From positions 93,167,906 through 93,231,905 of the forward strand of contig JBCFYV010000012.1 in the NCBI GenBank assembly GCA_039000515.1: a DNA stretch of 64,000 bases, given 5' to 3'. Below the pieces are notes generated by a model that was not told the origin of the DNA, did no database searches, and was given only the letters and a program-made list of their open reading frames with translations. Shown here piece by piece: positions 45,750-56,264 of this stretch (positions within the stretch are counted from its first letter, which is position 1; the number at the start of each line of letters is the position of its first letter). This DNA is from Timema cristinae (Eukaryota > Arthropoda > Insecta > Phasmatodea > Timematidae). The position numbers and the translations under genes were made by a program.

Positions 45750-45890
45750 AGATAGGATGGTTAGACCACTGATAAAACATAAGTCAAAAAGCACTCCCAG
45801 TACACCCAGCCAAGATTCAAACTTTGACCTTTCCTGTCATAAACAATACCGTGTATTACGAAACCACTTTTGCGAGCTATAACCTCAAAT
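45750..45890 (-). repeat. SINE B fragment, minus strand
   Basis: On the minus strand it contains GTCAAAGTTTGAATCTTGGC TGGGTGTACTG (B-box area), with the head lying to the right. It directly precedes the 30-bp array at 45910. Confidence 0.45.
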
Positions 45891-45909
45891 ACGCACTCCC
45901 CATTTACCC

Positions 45910-46915
45910 GGTCTATCTGCATATTTACTGTGTTTTCCGGGCTATTCACATATTTACTGCGTTCATCCTGGCTATTCACATATTTACCGCGTTCCTCCAT
46001 ATTATTAACATATTTACCACGTTCCTCCGTATTATTAACATATTTACCGCGTTCTTCCGAATTATTAACATATTTACCGTGTTACTTCGTATTATTAACA
46101 CATTTACCGCGTTCCTCGGTATTATTAACATATTTACCACGTTCCTCCGTATTATTAACATATTTACCACGTTCCTCCGTATTATTAACATATTTACCGC
46201 GTTCTTCCGAATTATTAACATATTTACCGCGTTCTTCCGTATTATTAACACATTTACCGCTTTCTTCCGAATTATTAACATATTTACCGCGTTCTTCCGA
46301 ATTATTAACATATTTACCGCGTTCCTCCGTATTATTAACATATTTACTGCGTTCTTCCGAATTATTAACATATTTACCGCGTTCCTCCGAATTATTAACA
46401 TATTTACCGCGTTCCTCCGTATTATTAACACATTTACTGCGTTCTTCCGAATTATTAACATATTTACCGCGTTCTTCCGAATTATTAACATATTTACCGT
46501 GCTACTTCGTATTATTAACACATTTACCGCGTTCCTCGGAATTATTAACATATTTACCACGTTTCTCCGTATTATTAACATATTTACCACGTTCCTCCGT
46601 ATTATTAACATATTTACCGCGTTCTTCCGAATTATTAACATATTTACCGCGTTCCTCCGTATTATTAACATATTTACCACGTTCCTCCGTATTATTAACA
46701 TATTTACCACGTTCCTCCGTATTATTAACACATTTACCACTTTCTTCCGAATTATTAACATATTTACCGCGTTCCTCCGAATTATTAACATATTTACCGC
46801 GTTCCTCCGTATTATTAACATATTTACTGCGTTCTTCCGAATTATTTACATATTTACTGTGTTCCACCGTATTATTAACATATTTACCGCGTTAATCCCG
46901 GCCATTTTCATATTT
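45910..46915 (+). repeat. Minisatellite 2, 30-bp units
   Basis: About 33 tandem units of GTTCCTCCGTATTATTAACA plus TATTTACCGC. Variable positions are CCT/CTT, CGT/CGA, CAT/CAC and CCGC/CCAC/CTGC. Rare variant units are shared at an offset: GTTACTTCG at 46081 and GCTACTTCG at 46501 (420 bp, 14 units), and TTTCTTCCGA at 46261 and 46741 (480 bp, 16 units). Thus a block of the array has been duplicated. Frames on both strands stay open for 120-370 codons only because the period is a multiple of three. These are not genes. Edge units (TTTTCCGGGCTATTCAC, TTAATCCCGGCCATTTTC) are diverged. Confidence 0.95.
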
Positions 46916-47110
46916 ATACTAAGGAGGTATTTATGATAAAGGTACAATTAAGAGGAGATGTACCTGCATGTTTGGAAATAAAGAAGAACCATTTAGGAAA
47001 AAGATATACTGTACCCGGCTAGGATTTGAACTCCAAGGTTTCTCCATAACCATCAAAGTATGACTGGGCAAGAATGACGGCGTTGTCCGCAGGCCCACTA
47101 GTACGGCTGT
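46916..47110 (-). repeat. SINE B, minus strand
   Basis: On the minus strand it contains GGAGTTCAAATCCTAGCCGG (B-box area), TTTTTCCTAAATGGTTCTTC and ACATGCAGGTACATCTCCTC, colinear with the SINE-B body. The tail would start exactly where the minisatellite ends and is not recognisable. Confidence 0.6.
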
Positions 47111-47159
47111 TATTTCACATAAGAGAATAGCTAACATATTCCTTGCTAACTTAGCTACT

Positions 47160-47410
47160 AAGCGCTTTGTTCCACAGAGAGAGCGAGAGTTAAAGAAAGA
47201 GTGTGAGAGAGAGCTTAAGAGCAGTAAAAAACCAGAAAGAGAGGGAACACAAATCGATTGATTCACTGGTAAGTTTTCTTTCCTCCTTAAATTAAAGTGT
47301 CTCCTCATCCGAATGATGCTGAAAAAGTTCTATTTCCCAGGAAATAAAAACTGCAAGAAGGCAAAAGGAGAAAAAGAGAGAGAGAGAGAAGAAGAAATCG
47401 TGATGGGAGC
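47160..47410 (+). other. Purine-rich (GA) stretch
   Basis: Scattered GAGAGA tracts around 47175-47240 and 47375-47395. A 64-codon frame (47313-47507) is Lys/Glu-rich and low-complexity. No gene is called. Confidence 0.4.
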
Positions 47411-47789
47411 ATCAATTCCAATTCGTTGGGCTTCCCTTTTTAATGACGAGTTATTTCGTCCTGATGTGCAAGTGTCTCGTGATCTTCAGGTCACAAATGA
47501 TTATTAACTTGTCCGTTACATAGAGAGGGAGAGAATAAAATCATGGTCCATGTAGTCCAACTTCCGATTGGAGGAGGATATAACTTTATAATTGGGTAAG
47601 TTTATTGGAACGGATTTATTTTGGAGTTGAAAGTCATGACAGCTTCAAGTAGCGTTGAGTTGGGTTTTGACCTCACAAGATTCACTTTTGAGGCAAAAAA
47701 TAGATATTATATGTATATTAATGTATTGTATTTTTACTTAACTAGTATTGAAGAACACGGTTTGACTGGGAGAAATATTTTAGAGTAAA

Positions 47790-48430
47790 CACAATTGAAA
47801 GATTAATAAAGTGTCAAAAGTGGGGGAAAAAAACGAGTAAAAATTAGATGTAATCAATTTTTTTAATATGTGCAAGTAGAAAGTAAAGAAAGTGTAAAAA
47901 TAATTGATTAAAAGGGTTAAAAATGGCAATAAATGAAAAAAGGCAAAAAGGGTATTATTTGAGGGTAAAAAGGTTGAAAAGGGCAAAAATGATACAAAAT
48001 AAATCCAATCAAAATCATTTTAGTTACCCCGTTTAACATTTTTACTCTACCTATTTTATCTTTACTAGTCCTCTTACACATTTTACCATCCTAAGTCTTG
48101 TTACCCTTTTTTATTTCTATCCTTTTCACTAATTTTTTACTAACTCTTTTTAACCTTTAATTAAAATGATGTTCATTAAATTTACTCTTGTTACCCTTTA
48201 TACTTTCTTACACTTTTTACATTAAGTACCCGGCTTAGCCAGGGAGGAACAATTTAGGGTAAAATGATTTCAAAGATGCAAAAGTGTAAATATTAAGTCC
48301 AATCAATTCATTTTTAAAAGAAATAAAAAGATAATCAAGTGTTTAAAAAGTGTAAAACGGATAAAAATGGAGAAAAGCAATAAGAGGGAGAAATTACAAA
48401 AGACAAAAGATGGAAACATGAATATACAAA
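47790..48430. repeat. Purine-then-pyrimidine strand-switch region
   Basis: Positions 47790-47990 are dominated by AAAAGTGTAAAA, GGGTTAAAAATGG and AGGGTAAAAAGG words. Positions 48020-48230 have the complementary TTTACCATCC, TTACCCTTTT and CACTTTTTACA words, then purine words return from 48300. The arms are not a base-for-base inverted repeat by eye, but the composition switches strand twice. It may be decayed foldback or repetitive DNA. Confidence 0.4.
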
Positions 48431-48534
48431 CAACCTTTTTTTCTCTTTTTTTTTCAAGTTTTCAAATTCATTTCTAAATCACTCTCAAATTCAATTCCAA
48501 ATTTTGAAAGATTTCTCCGTTAGAATTTCCTATA

Positions 48535-48641
48535 AAGAAAACTCCCTCAGCCCGGTTCCATGAGAGTTCCTGCAGCCCCCCGCTCCCCTTCACTAAAAGT
48601 CCTGATTGCACCCCCCTTCACGAATATCTTGGATCCACCTC
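48535..48641. mobile_element. hAT-type terminus fragment
   Basis: On the minus strand it starts CAGAGGTGGATCCAAGATAT, followed by GGGGGGTGCAATCAGGAC and CTCTCATGGAACCGGG. This resembles the terminus and subterminal region of the element at 52812-53061 (CAGGGGATGATCCAGAAT, CTCTCACGGGATCGGG). The other end is unidentified. Confidence 0.4.
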
Positions 48642-48728
48642 TGTCCATAATACTCACTACTATAAAGAGAAATTTAAATAAATTCATTTAGAAAAACTAG
48701 ATTTAGGTGATTACATAATTTTATAAAC

Positions 48729-49546
48729 TACTAGATAGCTGTTGCCCGCGGCTTTGCTCGCGTGGAAGTTGATTATATACAAATACGAAAATATACATAT
48801 GTATTTACAGATTAATTTAAAATATTACGTTACGTTGATGACCATAACTTGACCTCAGATCAAAAATAATGCAAGTCCGATAGAAATTTTCACCCCCTTT
48901 TTCATCCCTTATTAAATAAAATTTCCAAAATTCCTGTAACACGTATTTATTTGTTTTACGTCAATAACCGAAATACAAAATTTTGTTTATGTAACTTTCA
49001 AAATGACGGACTTTCATACATATTATCATACATATTATCATCCCCTATTTTGACCCCTTTGTGGTGGAATTTTCTAAAATCCTTTCTTAGTGGGTGCCTA
49101 CACAATAAAATGAATATACAGTCCGAATTTCATGCTTGTAGCCTTGATAGTTTGCGCTCGGCGATGATGAATCAGTCAGTCAGTCCGATACAAACTTTCA
49201 CCCCCTCTTTCATCCCTTATTAAATAAAATTTCCAAAATTCCTGAAACACGTATTTATTTGTTTTACGTCAATAACCGAAATACAAAATTTTATTTATGT
49301 AACTTTAGAAATGACGGACTTTCATACATATTATCATACATATTATTATCCCCTATTTTGACACCTTTGGGGTGGAATTTTCTAAAATCCTTTCTTAGTG
49401 GGTGCCTACATAACAAAATGATTATAAAGTCCGAATTTCATGCTTGTAGCCTTGATAGTTTGCGCTCGGCGATGATGAATCAGTCAGTCAGTCAGTCAGT
49501 CAGTCAGTCAATCAATCAGGACATGTTATTTTATAAGTATTGATAT
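48729..49546 (+). repeat. Interspersed repeat C, copy 2, internally duplicated
   Basis: Starts CTAGATAGCTGTTGCCCGCG and ends with a long (GTCA)n run and CAGGACATGTTATTTTATAA GTATTGATA. The 3' two-thirds of the unit (from GTCCGATA-AAATTTTCACCC to the GTCA run) occur twice in tandem, about 48875-49182 and 49183-49500, joined through the GTCA repeat (CAGTCAGTCAGTCCGATACA). The two internal units differ from each other by only scattered substitutions. Confidence 0.88.
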
Positions 49547-49867
49547 AGTTATAGTAACTAAAAAAAAAAGTATCAATTACGTGATCACATGTCTTGTCTT
49601 TCTGGTACAGGAGCATCACTCAGAAGAACAAGAATAAAGCTATTCCGAATATCAACTCACAAGGAGGACGAAGAAAGATTAGTCAAATGACGATCATAAG
49701 ATTGGCACGCAACAGCTTGGACTTGGCTTCTGTCACGCACTAAGAAAATACTCGTTGTAGCTGAGAGATCTGGGCCACACGGCATTTTTTTTTCAAACAG
49801 AAAGGCGATAAAAATATAATAGTGGTAAAATATCAACTAAAGTATATAGTATAGTCTATTCTTCAAA
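49547..49867. other. Spacer
   Basis: No supported feature. It includes poly(A) at about 49560-49569. Confidence 0.4.
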
Positions 49868-50044
49868 GGAGTGGTGGTAGCCGATAGCTAGTAAAAGCTA
49901 CACAAGTATCGCCAAACTACAAAACCAGTTGACTTCTTGTCACTTTTGGCAGTCAAAATTATCACAATAAACATTTTTAATTGTCTCGTGTTTTTATTTT
50001 TACCATTTTAATATCTTCTGCTCACTGTCAGTTACCACCACTCC
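49868..50044. mobile_element. Small MITE, GGAGTGGTGGTA termini
   Basis: A 177-bp element with terminal inverted repeats GGAGTGGTGGTAGCCGATAG and, inverted from the right, GGAGTGGTGGTAACTGACAG. The interior (CGCCAAACTACAAAACCAGT, CTTGTCACTTTTGGCAGTCA) resembles the core of the MITEs at 12740 and 12988. Non-coding. Confidence 0.65.
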
Positions 50045-50309
50045 AATGGCGGATGGACTCCAAATATGTATTCATCAACAAAAAACCTCAAAATAGGGCG
50101 ATTAATCATAATTGAACATGGTATATTCTGTATCCCAATCCTCTATCTGATTCAGAAATACAACATTTGCATAATATAACCATGCACTATAAATAAAAAT
50201 ATATATTTACACAAACTTCCTTGATCTGATAATGAGAACGGAACAATAAACTATTAATTAAGCTACACTCAGTTGTTTGCCTATAGGCAAAATGCCATAA
50301 AAAGAAACT

Positions 50310-50911
50310 TTTAGAAGGCAAATCAAACTGGCAGCCCATGGGCTGCATGTGGCCCAAATCATGAATTTGCGTGGCCCGTGGACCTTTTGATGAAGCAACA
50401 AACAATGTGGCCCAATTGGTCTAGCTATAAACGTTGTAGGAATATAACATTTGAGATTGTAGCATTTGGGAATTGGTGATTATTTGCTGTGAGAACGTGA
50501 GGTGAGTGTACCAAATTTTATTAATAACTAAATAAAGGTCTATCCCAAATTTGGCAAATTTGGGCACAAAATATGTGCAATATTTCTCAGCATGCAGGTG
50601 AGTTTTCGCTAATGAAATGTGCGATGACGTTTACCAATACGCATTTGTAATCTATTTTGAACGTGACTTCATCACGAGATCAAAAGTCAATCACACACTT
50701 AATGCAAATATAAAATTTCAAACTTTTGGTAAACATAATTATAAGATAATTCTTAACAGTTTAAGTAATCTTATTTTATTTATGTCATAATAAGGACTTG
50801 AGATTTTCACTTAATATGGTGAAAATATTGAACTTTCTGAAATGCATCCCCTCATTATTTTCAATGTCCAATGTGTCCCTTATGGTCAAACTTGTTTGTC
50901 ACGCCTGTTTT
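50310..50911. mobile_element. hAT-like fragment
   Basis: Contains GCAGCCCATGGGCTGCATGT GGCCC and GTGGCCCGTGGACC, the GGCCC-rich subterminal pattern common in hAT elements and also present in the element ending at 56033. The right end ATGGTCAAACTTGTTTGTCA CGCCTG inverts to CAGGCGTGACAAACAAG, a hAT-type terminus. The left terminus and an 8-bp duplication were not found. No transposase frame remains. Confidence 0.45.
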
Positions 50912-52079
50912 AGGGCATGTAAAAAATATAAGTTAGTTAGCTAAAGCTTACAAAATACAAGATGTATATATCTTTTTCCGTCAACAATGGTAACATCTGT
51001 CAAAAATGACTAACACATAATGCATTGATTGGTTTATAAATAAATCATAGTAGGGCCTATAGTGAAATCGTAGTAGGAAGATATCTGATAGTTATAAATG
51101 TTACTAAATAAATATATATCCATATATTCAAAAGTAAAATAATACGCTGCTTTGTAGATGTCAATTGCAACATATCGTATCTAGTGCTGTCTAAATATCT
51201 AGAATAATATACATACAGTATAGATAATAATATATACATTAGGTCAATTTAAAGAGAAGAAAATAGTTTTATATAATTTATAACCCAGTTTTTTAGCGTA
51301 TTATCCCTTTAAATTTAGTACATTTCTGAACTGTCTGAATAATTTCTAACTTTCGCCAGGAATAGACTCTTTAAAACATTGATAATATATACAACTACCC
51401 TTCCTTAATAGCGATTAAAAACCCCAGCAATAGTGCTATTATTAAAAAATATAATAAACCGATTGGTTCTGCAACGAACCCCACTTTTATGTGGCAATAA
51501 TGATCGTATAAGTGCGTGATCAGCCCCCAAATTCACCCCCGAAAGTCCCCACTAAATAAAACTGCCCGTATTACATAGAGAGAAGAAAACATACAGACAC
51601 ATAAAAAAAATGCAATGGACGCCCGCGTCACAGGCTTTCGGAAGAGAAAACGGCTTTACGGTTTCATATCCTCATCCCCTACCCTACCTTCCCCTAACCC
51701 TCCAAATCAATAGGCCATTATAATAAAAAAAAAGTCTAGCCCCTAAAAATAATATTCTCACCCCACTAAAACCCATGGCTTGCCACCATCCTAAGTAACC
51801 GCTACATTAGCTCCATAAGGGGTCTCTGATATGTTATAGCCTTATGGAGAAAAGGGGAGGGTAGAAATTGGGGGTGTCCATTAGAGAGAACACATACAAG
51901 AGGGTGGGAATGGAAAGTTCAAATGTGTTCTTCAATATATTTAATGGTCACCCAATGCGTCAGAAGAAAAAGCTATTTAAAAAAAAAAAAGGGTTTTATA
52001 TATAATAGATTGATCTATAGATATTCCAAATTGTGCCGAGTATATAAGCGGATCAAAATTTAAAATGGAAACATGATGG
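50912..52079. other. Spacer, no gene seen
   Basis: AT-rich, with C-rich patches near 51660-51790. No feature is recognised. Confidence 0.45.
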
Positions 52080-52289
52080 TCGCATGGTATAAGACATCAT
52101 TCTCCCATTAGACTAGTATGCCAATGACTTAGATAGTGGATTTCGAATCCCGGTTGGATTTACTGAGCGTGATGTTTCCTAAATGGTTTTCCACACTCCT
52201 TCTAATTCAACCTTCCCAATTCTTAATCCATTAGCGTAATTAGTACTTAAAGCATATTACCCGAATGGGTAGTAAGACCCGGTGCTAAA

Positions 52290-52340
<51 letters not shown>
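52080..52340 (+). repeat. SINE B with long (ATT)n tail
   Basis: The head is GTCGCATGGTATAAGACATC (A-box area) and GGATTTCGAATCCCGGTTGG (B box). The body is TTTCCTAAATGGTTTTCCAC and TCTAATTCAACCTTCCCAAT. The tail is TTACCCGAATGGGTAGTAAG ACCCGGTGCTAAAT, followed by about 17 ATT units (about 52287-52340). The hairpin carries paired changes relative to SINE A (CCCGAATGGG). Confidence 0.85.
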
Positions 52341-52342
<2 letters not shown>

Positions 52343-52344
52343 GT

Positions 52345-52811
52345 CTTTCGAGGGTAATCAACATTCTATTACAGTAAAAATTAAAAAACAAGAATGTAAA
52401 AAAATGTGTATTTGTCCATAAAACTATTCAAATGTAAAGGCTAATGCAGTTTGAGGAAAAAACATAAACAATAATTCTAAATATTTAGATTTCAGCTGTC
52501 AAAATTGACACCATGTCAATAAATAAGAGCTAGTTAGTAAATATCAAATTACGTATCCATTGAAATATCTAATAACATTGGATCTGTCAGGAAATGTTCT
52601 TCAACTGTCTGCTGGAATACAGTGCATAATAATTATTATTATTTAGAATAAAACCTTTAAGGAGTTAATCCAAACTACACACATTTAATGAATACCCAAA
52701 CCTTCATAATGATACCATACAGGTTTTGAAAAAAATAAGTTTAGAACTTCAAAGTCTTGTAGTACTCATTAAAATGAGTAAAAAGAATCTGAGTAAATAT
52801 ATTCCATTAAC
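52345..52811. other. AT-rich spacer
   Basis: No supported feature. Confidence 0.5.
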
Positions 52812-53061
52812 CAGGGGAGTTTTTGATATTATTATTATTTGTTTTAAATAAATTTCAATAATGATCACAAATTTTGAGCTATACCCTTCATTCGAGGACT
52901 ATTCTCAAATCTATCGTTACATTGAAAAATTACTTTAAGATTTACTCTCAAATTTTGAAGTATTTTTCTGTCAAAATTTCTTAAGGGAACCTCCCGGACC
53001 CGATCCCGTGAGAGCACCCGTGGCTCCTTTCCCCCTAATGAAAATTCTGGATCATCCCCTG
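52812..53061. mobile_element. hAT MITE with 8-bp TSD
   Basis: Ends CAGGGGAGTTTTTGA (left) and GGATCATCCCCTG (right) share the inverted CAGGGGA. Flanks CCATTAAC (52804-52811) and CCACTAAC (53062-53069) match in 7 of 8 positions. The interior has CCCGGACCCGATCCCGTGAG, shared with the terminus at 48535-48641. Non-coding, 250 bp. Confidence 0.7.
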
Positions 53062-53166
53062 CCACTAACACCACACACAGTGATACAGAAAATCTTACCC
53101 TTTGATAATAAAAAATAGGATGGATTTGAAATATTATTTGAGATAACATGGTACAGAGTTATTACC

Positions 53167-53670
53167 ATCTATACTTATAAAATAACATGTCCTGATTGAT
53201 TGACTGACTGACTGACTGACTGACTGATTCATCATCGCCGAGCGCAAACTATCAAGGCTACAAGCATGAAATTCGGACTGTATATTCATTTTGTTATGTA
53301 GGCACCCACTAAGAAAGGATTTTAGAAAATTCCACCCAAAGGGGTCAAAATAGGGGATGATAATATGTATGATAATATGTATGAAAGTCCGTAATTTTGA
53401 AAGTTACATAAACAAAATTTTGTATTTCAGTTATTTACGTAAAACAAATAAATACGTGTTTCAGGAATTTTGGAAATTTTATTTAATAAGGGATGAAAAA
53501 GGGGGTGAAAGTTTGTATCGGACTTGCATTATTTTTGATCTGAAGTCAAGTTATGGTCATCAACGTAACGTAATATTTTAAATTAATCTGTAAATACATA
53601 TGTATATTTCGTATTTGTATATAATCAACTTCCACGCGAGCAAAGCCGCGGGCAACAGCTATCTAGTATT
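53167..53670 (-). repeat. Interspersed repeat C, copy 3
   Basis: On the minus strand it starts ACTAGATAGCTGTTGCCCGC and ends in a (GTCA)n run (about 53195-53225 on plus), then CAATCAGGACATGTTATTTT and ATAAGTATAGAT. It is nearly identical to the copy at 40873-41360, including the 5' and 3' boundaries, with single-base indels such as one fewer A in the AATTCCACCC-AAAG stretch. Confidence 0.88.
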
Positions 53671-53674
53671 ATAT

Positions 53675-54449
53675 AAAACGGTGTTCTACCAGTGATCCTT
53701 AAATTTCCAAACAAATTTCACATCTTAGAGTTAGTTTGCTGCGTTATTGTCTGAAAACTTTCTGTTGTGGGTTTGGTAAATTATTTATTCCAAACAAATA
53801 CACAAACCTAAGTATACGCAATGACAAGTCCATGGGGTTATGCGATTAGTTGTTATGGATAAGAAAATAAGTTCCAGTTGCAATGTACCCCTAATCCCCT
53901 GAACTTAATCCTTTATACTTTTTTGTAATTTAAAATTTGTGTTTTAGTATCTAATATATGACAAGCGAACTTACAACATAAAGTTTAAAAGGGTTATCAG
54001 ACGATTTGAATGAAACCAGATTTCCAGGAAGACTCACAAACACAATATTTAATTTATATGCCCTTCGGAATCAAACCAAGATCCTATAAATCTATAATTG
54101 AGTTCTCTGACCATTCTAGGCAAGGCGAGACTCAACTATAATCAATAACAACCTCCACTAGGTTTCCACGGAAGGCTCTAACACATTTTTGAGTAGAGTG
54201 TATTAGATGTACCCTCGTCAATGAAGATGGCGTTATTTTGTGTAATCACCGAGTTATTAGGCTCCGTCAAGTGTGAAAGTTTCTGCCAGGTTTAGCTAAG
54301 CCTTGATGTAGCTTAACACATAAAATGGGGAGATACCTCCATTCCAGAGAGATACTCGATAGTGAATCGTGTTTCCAAACCAACGGGAATTTACCTGGAA
54401 CAAACAAACAAAAGGAGCGTGATAACATCTTGTCAAATTGCGATGATAT
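53675..54449. other. Spacer with possible tRNA-like relic
   Basis: Around 54060-54125 CGGAATCAAACCAAGATCCT and TTCTCTGACCATTCTAGGCA could be a very decayed minus-strand SINE head. Otherwise nothing is recognised. Confidence 0.35.
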
Positions 54450-54499
54450 TAAACTTTATTTTTTGTTTTTTATATTGTGTCTCTTAGCTACCTGTTATT

Positions 54500-54650
54500 G
54501 CTATGGATATAATGGTAGTGTGTTAGCATGAGCGTGGAAAAATATAGCTAAACCATTTAGGAGGAAACACTTCAGTACACCCGGTCGTGACTCGGACTCA
54601 GACCTTTATAACACCAAGAAAACAAGTAAAACCAGACTGAAACGTTTGTC
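54500..54650 (-). repeat. SINE B, minus strand, partial
   Basis: On the minus strand it contains GGTCTGAGTCCGAGTCACGA CCGGG (B-box area), TTTCCTCCTAAATGGTTTAG and CACGCTCATG. It is colinear with the SINE-B body. The tail is decayed. Confidence 0.55.
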
Positions 54651-54654
54651 AGTT

Positions 54655-55390
54655 TCCCAACGTTGCAGGTAAATATTAAGCCCTCTTTTTATAGTTCATA
54701 ATATATTAATATAACCTATTATGTGTAACATTTTTCAGATATAAATAATAAACAATAAATAAGAGTTTTAAGACTAAGAAATATATCCAAATTTCCAAAA
54801 TTAATAAAGTAAACTACACCACTAAGTTTTTTAAAATAAAAAACCCACATAAACACTACATTCCTATTTATTATGTTAAAAACTCCCCAGATAACTATTT
54901 TGAGATATTTTCAAACCATTTCAAATTTTAAAATACTAATCATCAGTAAATTAGACTTAAATAATCCTTTTTCTCTGTTTAAAACAGTGTTACTTATCTT
55001 GTAAAACGATTTGAATATAGCTATTTTCGAATTATTTTGAATTTTCACAAATAATTCAACTATAAACTACTATTAAATCTATGTCAATCCGAAAACATTG
55101 CATCATATTATTACATGTAAGCCAAACACTCTTAATTTTTTTAAACTATATCACTAAGCAAACTTTTTTTTTTCTAAAATCACTCATTAATAAATTATCC
55201 TTAATTACAGAGCAGAAATCAAGCTCACGATCTGTCATTGAGGTAAAACATATCAATATCAATTTTGAACGAGTTAGATCAAACTATTTCAACTGTATCC
55301 CCAAGTACAGACACAATACTTTCTCTATATAATACAGTAGAAAATAAATAAACTTTCATCCACTTTGGGTAAGTTCGTTAAGTGATTATA
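54655..55390. other. AT-rich spacer
   Basis: No supported feature. The 83-codon frame at 55081-55332 has no domain. Confidence 0.45.
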
Positions 55391-56041
55391 ATTTAAAACA
55401 GGGCTGTCCAAATTAAAAAATACTAAGCGCCTCATTTTATATCCCTAGACAGTGCATGGGCCATAATGTGGAACTTAGGCCTGTACAGTATCAACAATGT
55501 TTTTTTTTTTTTAAGTTGATACTATTAAACAGAAAATCCGTTGCGTTTTTACTAAGGCACTAAATTAAGTAAGTTGTGTACTGTATATTAAAACAAATGT
55601 TACATAATGTTTAAATAATATCTATTATTACATTATAATCAAAAAATGTTACATACAGTAAATAAGGCAAAAATAATATATTAACGTATAATTTATCTGA
55701 CAATTATAGGATTCTGATGACATTAATTACTTTAAATTTCTAATCTCGGTGCCTGGCGTCTAGGTAAGGTCAGACTTTTGTCTGGCGGCCCGGTTCAACT
55801 CTCCGCACATATTATATTGATTACAAACCTCCTTCACTTACAAACATTGTGAAGTGGAATGCAGCTCAGTCGATTCCACTTAACTGTAGTCTTCATCTCT
55901 CAATCACCCTCCATACACATTACGATGCGTATTAACCGAACGGTATAAGACCGTGCTAATAATAATATAAAATATAATATCTAATGCGTCGTGGGCTACA
56001 TGCAGCCCGTGGGCCACAAGTTGAACAGGCCTGATTTAAAA
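55391..56041. mobile_element. hAT non-autonomous element, perfect 8-bp TSD
   Basis: The target duplication ATTTAAAA lies at 55391-55398 and 56034-56041. The element (55399-56033) starts CAGGGCTGTCCAAATTAAAA. Inverted from its right end it reads CAGGCCTGTTCAACTTGTGG then CCCACGGGCTGCATGTAGCC C, a classic hAT terminus and subterminal pattern. The interior holds no transposase frame, but it does hold a decayed SINE A at 55749-55975. Confidence 0.85.
55749..55975 (+). repeat. SINE A with many small deletions
   Basis: Colinear with the full-length SINE A from the head (CCTGGCGTCTAGGTAAGGTC) through the body to the tail (TAACCGAACGGTATAAGACC GTGCTAATAAT). It has dozens of one- and two-base losses and few larger changes. 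Losses often remove one member of a repeated base or dinucleotide. No convincing target duplication remains (only CTAAT on both sides). It lies within the hAT element. Confidence 0.75.
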
Positions 56042-56264
56042 CATAGCCTAGCCAATTTAAGATGCCTAGTTACAGTTAGACCCCAGATGAGGTATACATA
56101 TATTCCAAATTTAGCGTGATGCACTATGAGATAAATTATCTTAATGATATATACATAGTCATCGACGTTCCCTTACGGGCTAGGCAAAAATAATTGTGTA
56201 TATATATTTAAAAAAAAAACAGCACCAAGCTCAATCCAAACTAACTAACTTTCTCCACACTTCC

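Noticed and set aside
45824..46936. Open frames of up to 370 codons on plus and 281 on minus
   Set aside because: The same periodicity artefact in minisatellite 2. Both strands and multiple phases are open, which real genes do not show.
47900..48240. Telomere-like GGGTTAAAA / TTAACCC-type words
   Set aside because: Not in a regular array and not a known telomere unit. Fits purine-rich decayed repeat better.
40881..49543. Open frame conserved in three units of repeat C (starts MFYVNNRNTKF)
   Set aside because: Similarity follows the DNA repeat itself. Changes between copies are amino-acid changing as often as silent, one copy is frameshifted, and no domain is recognised.
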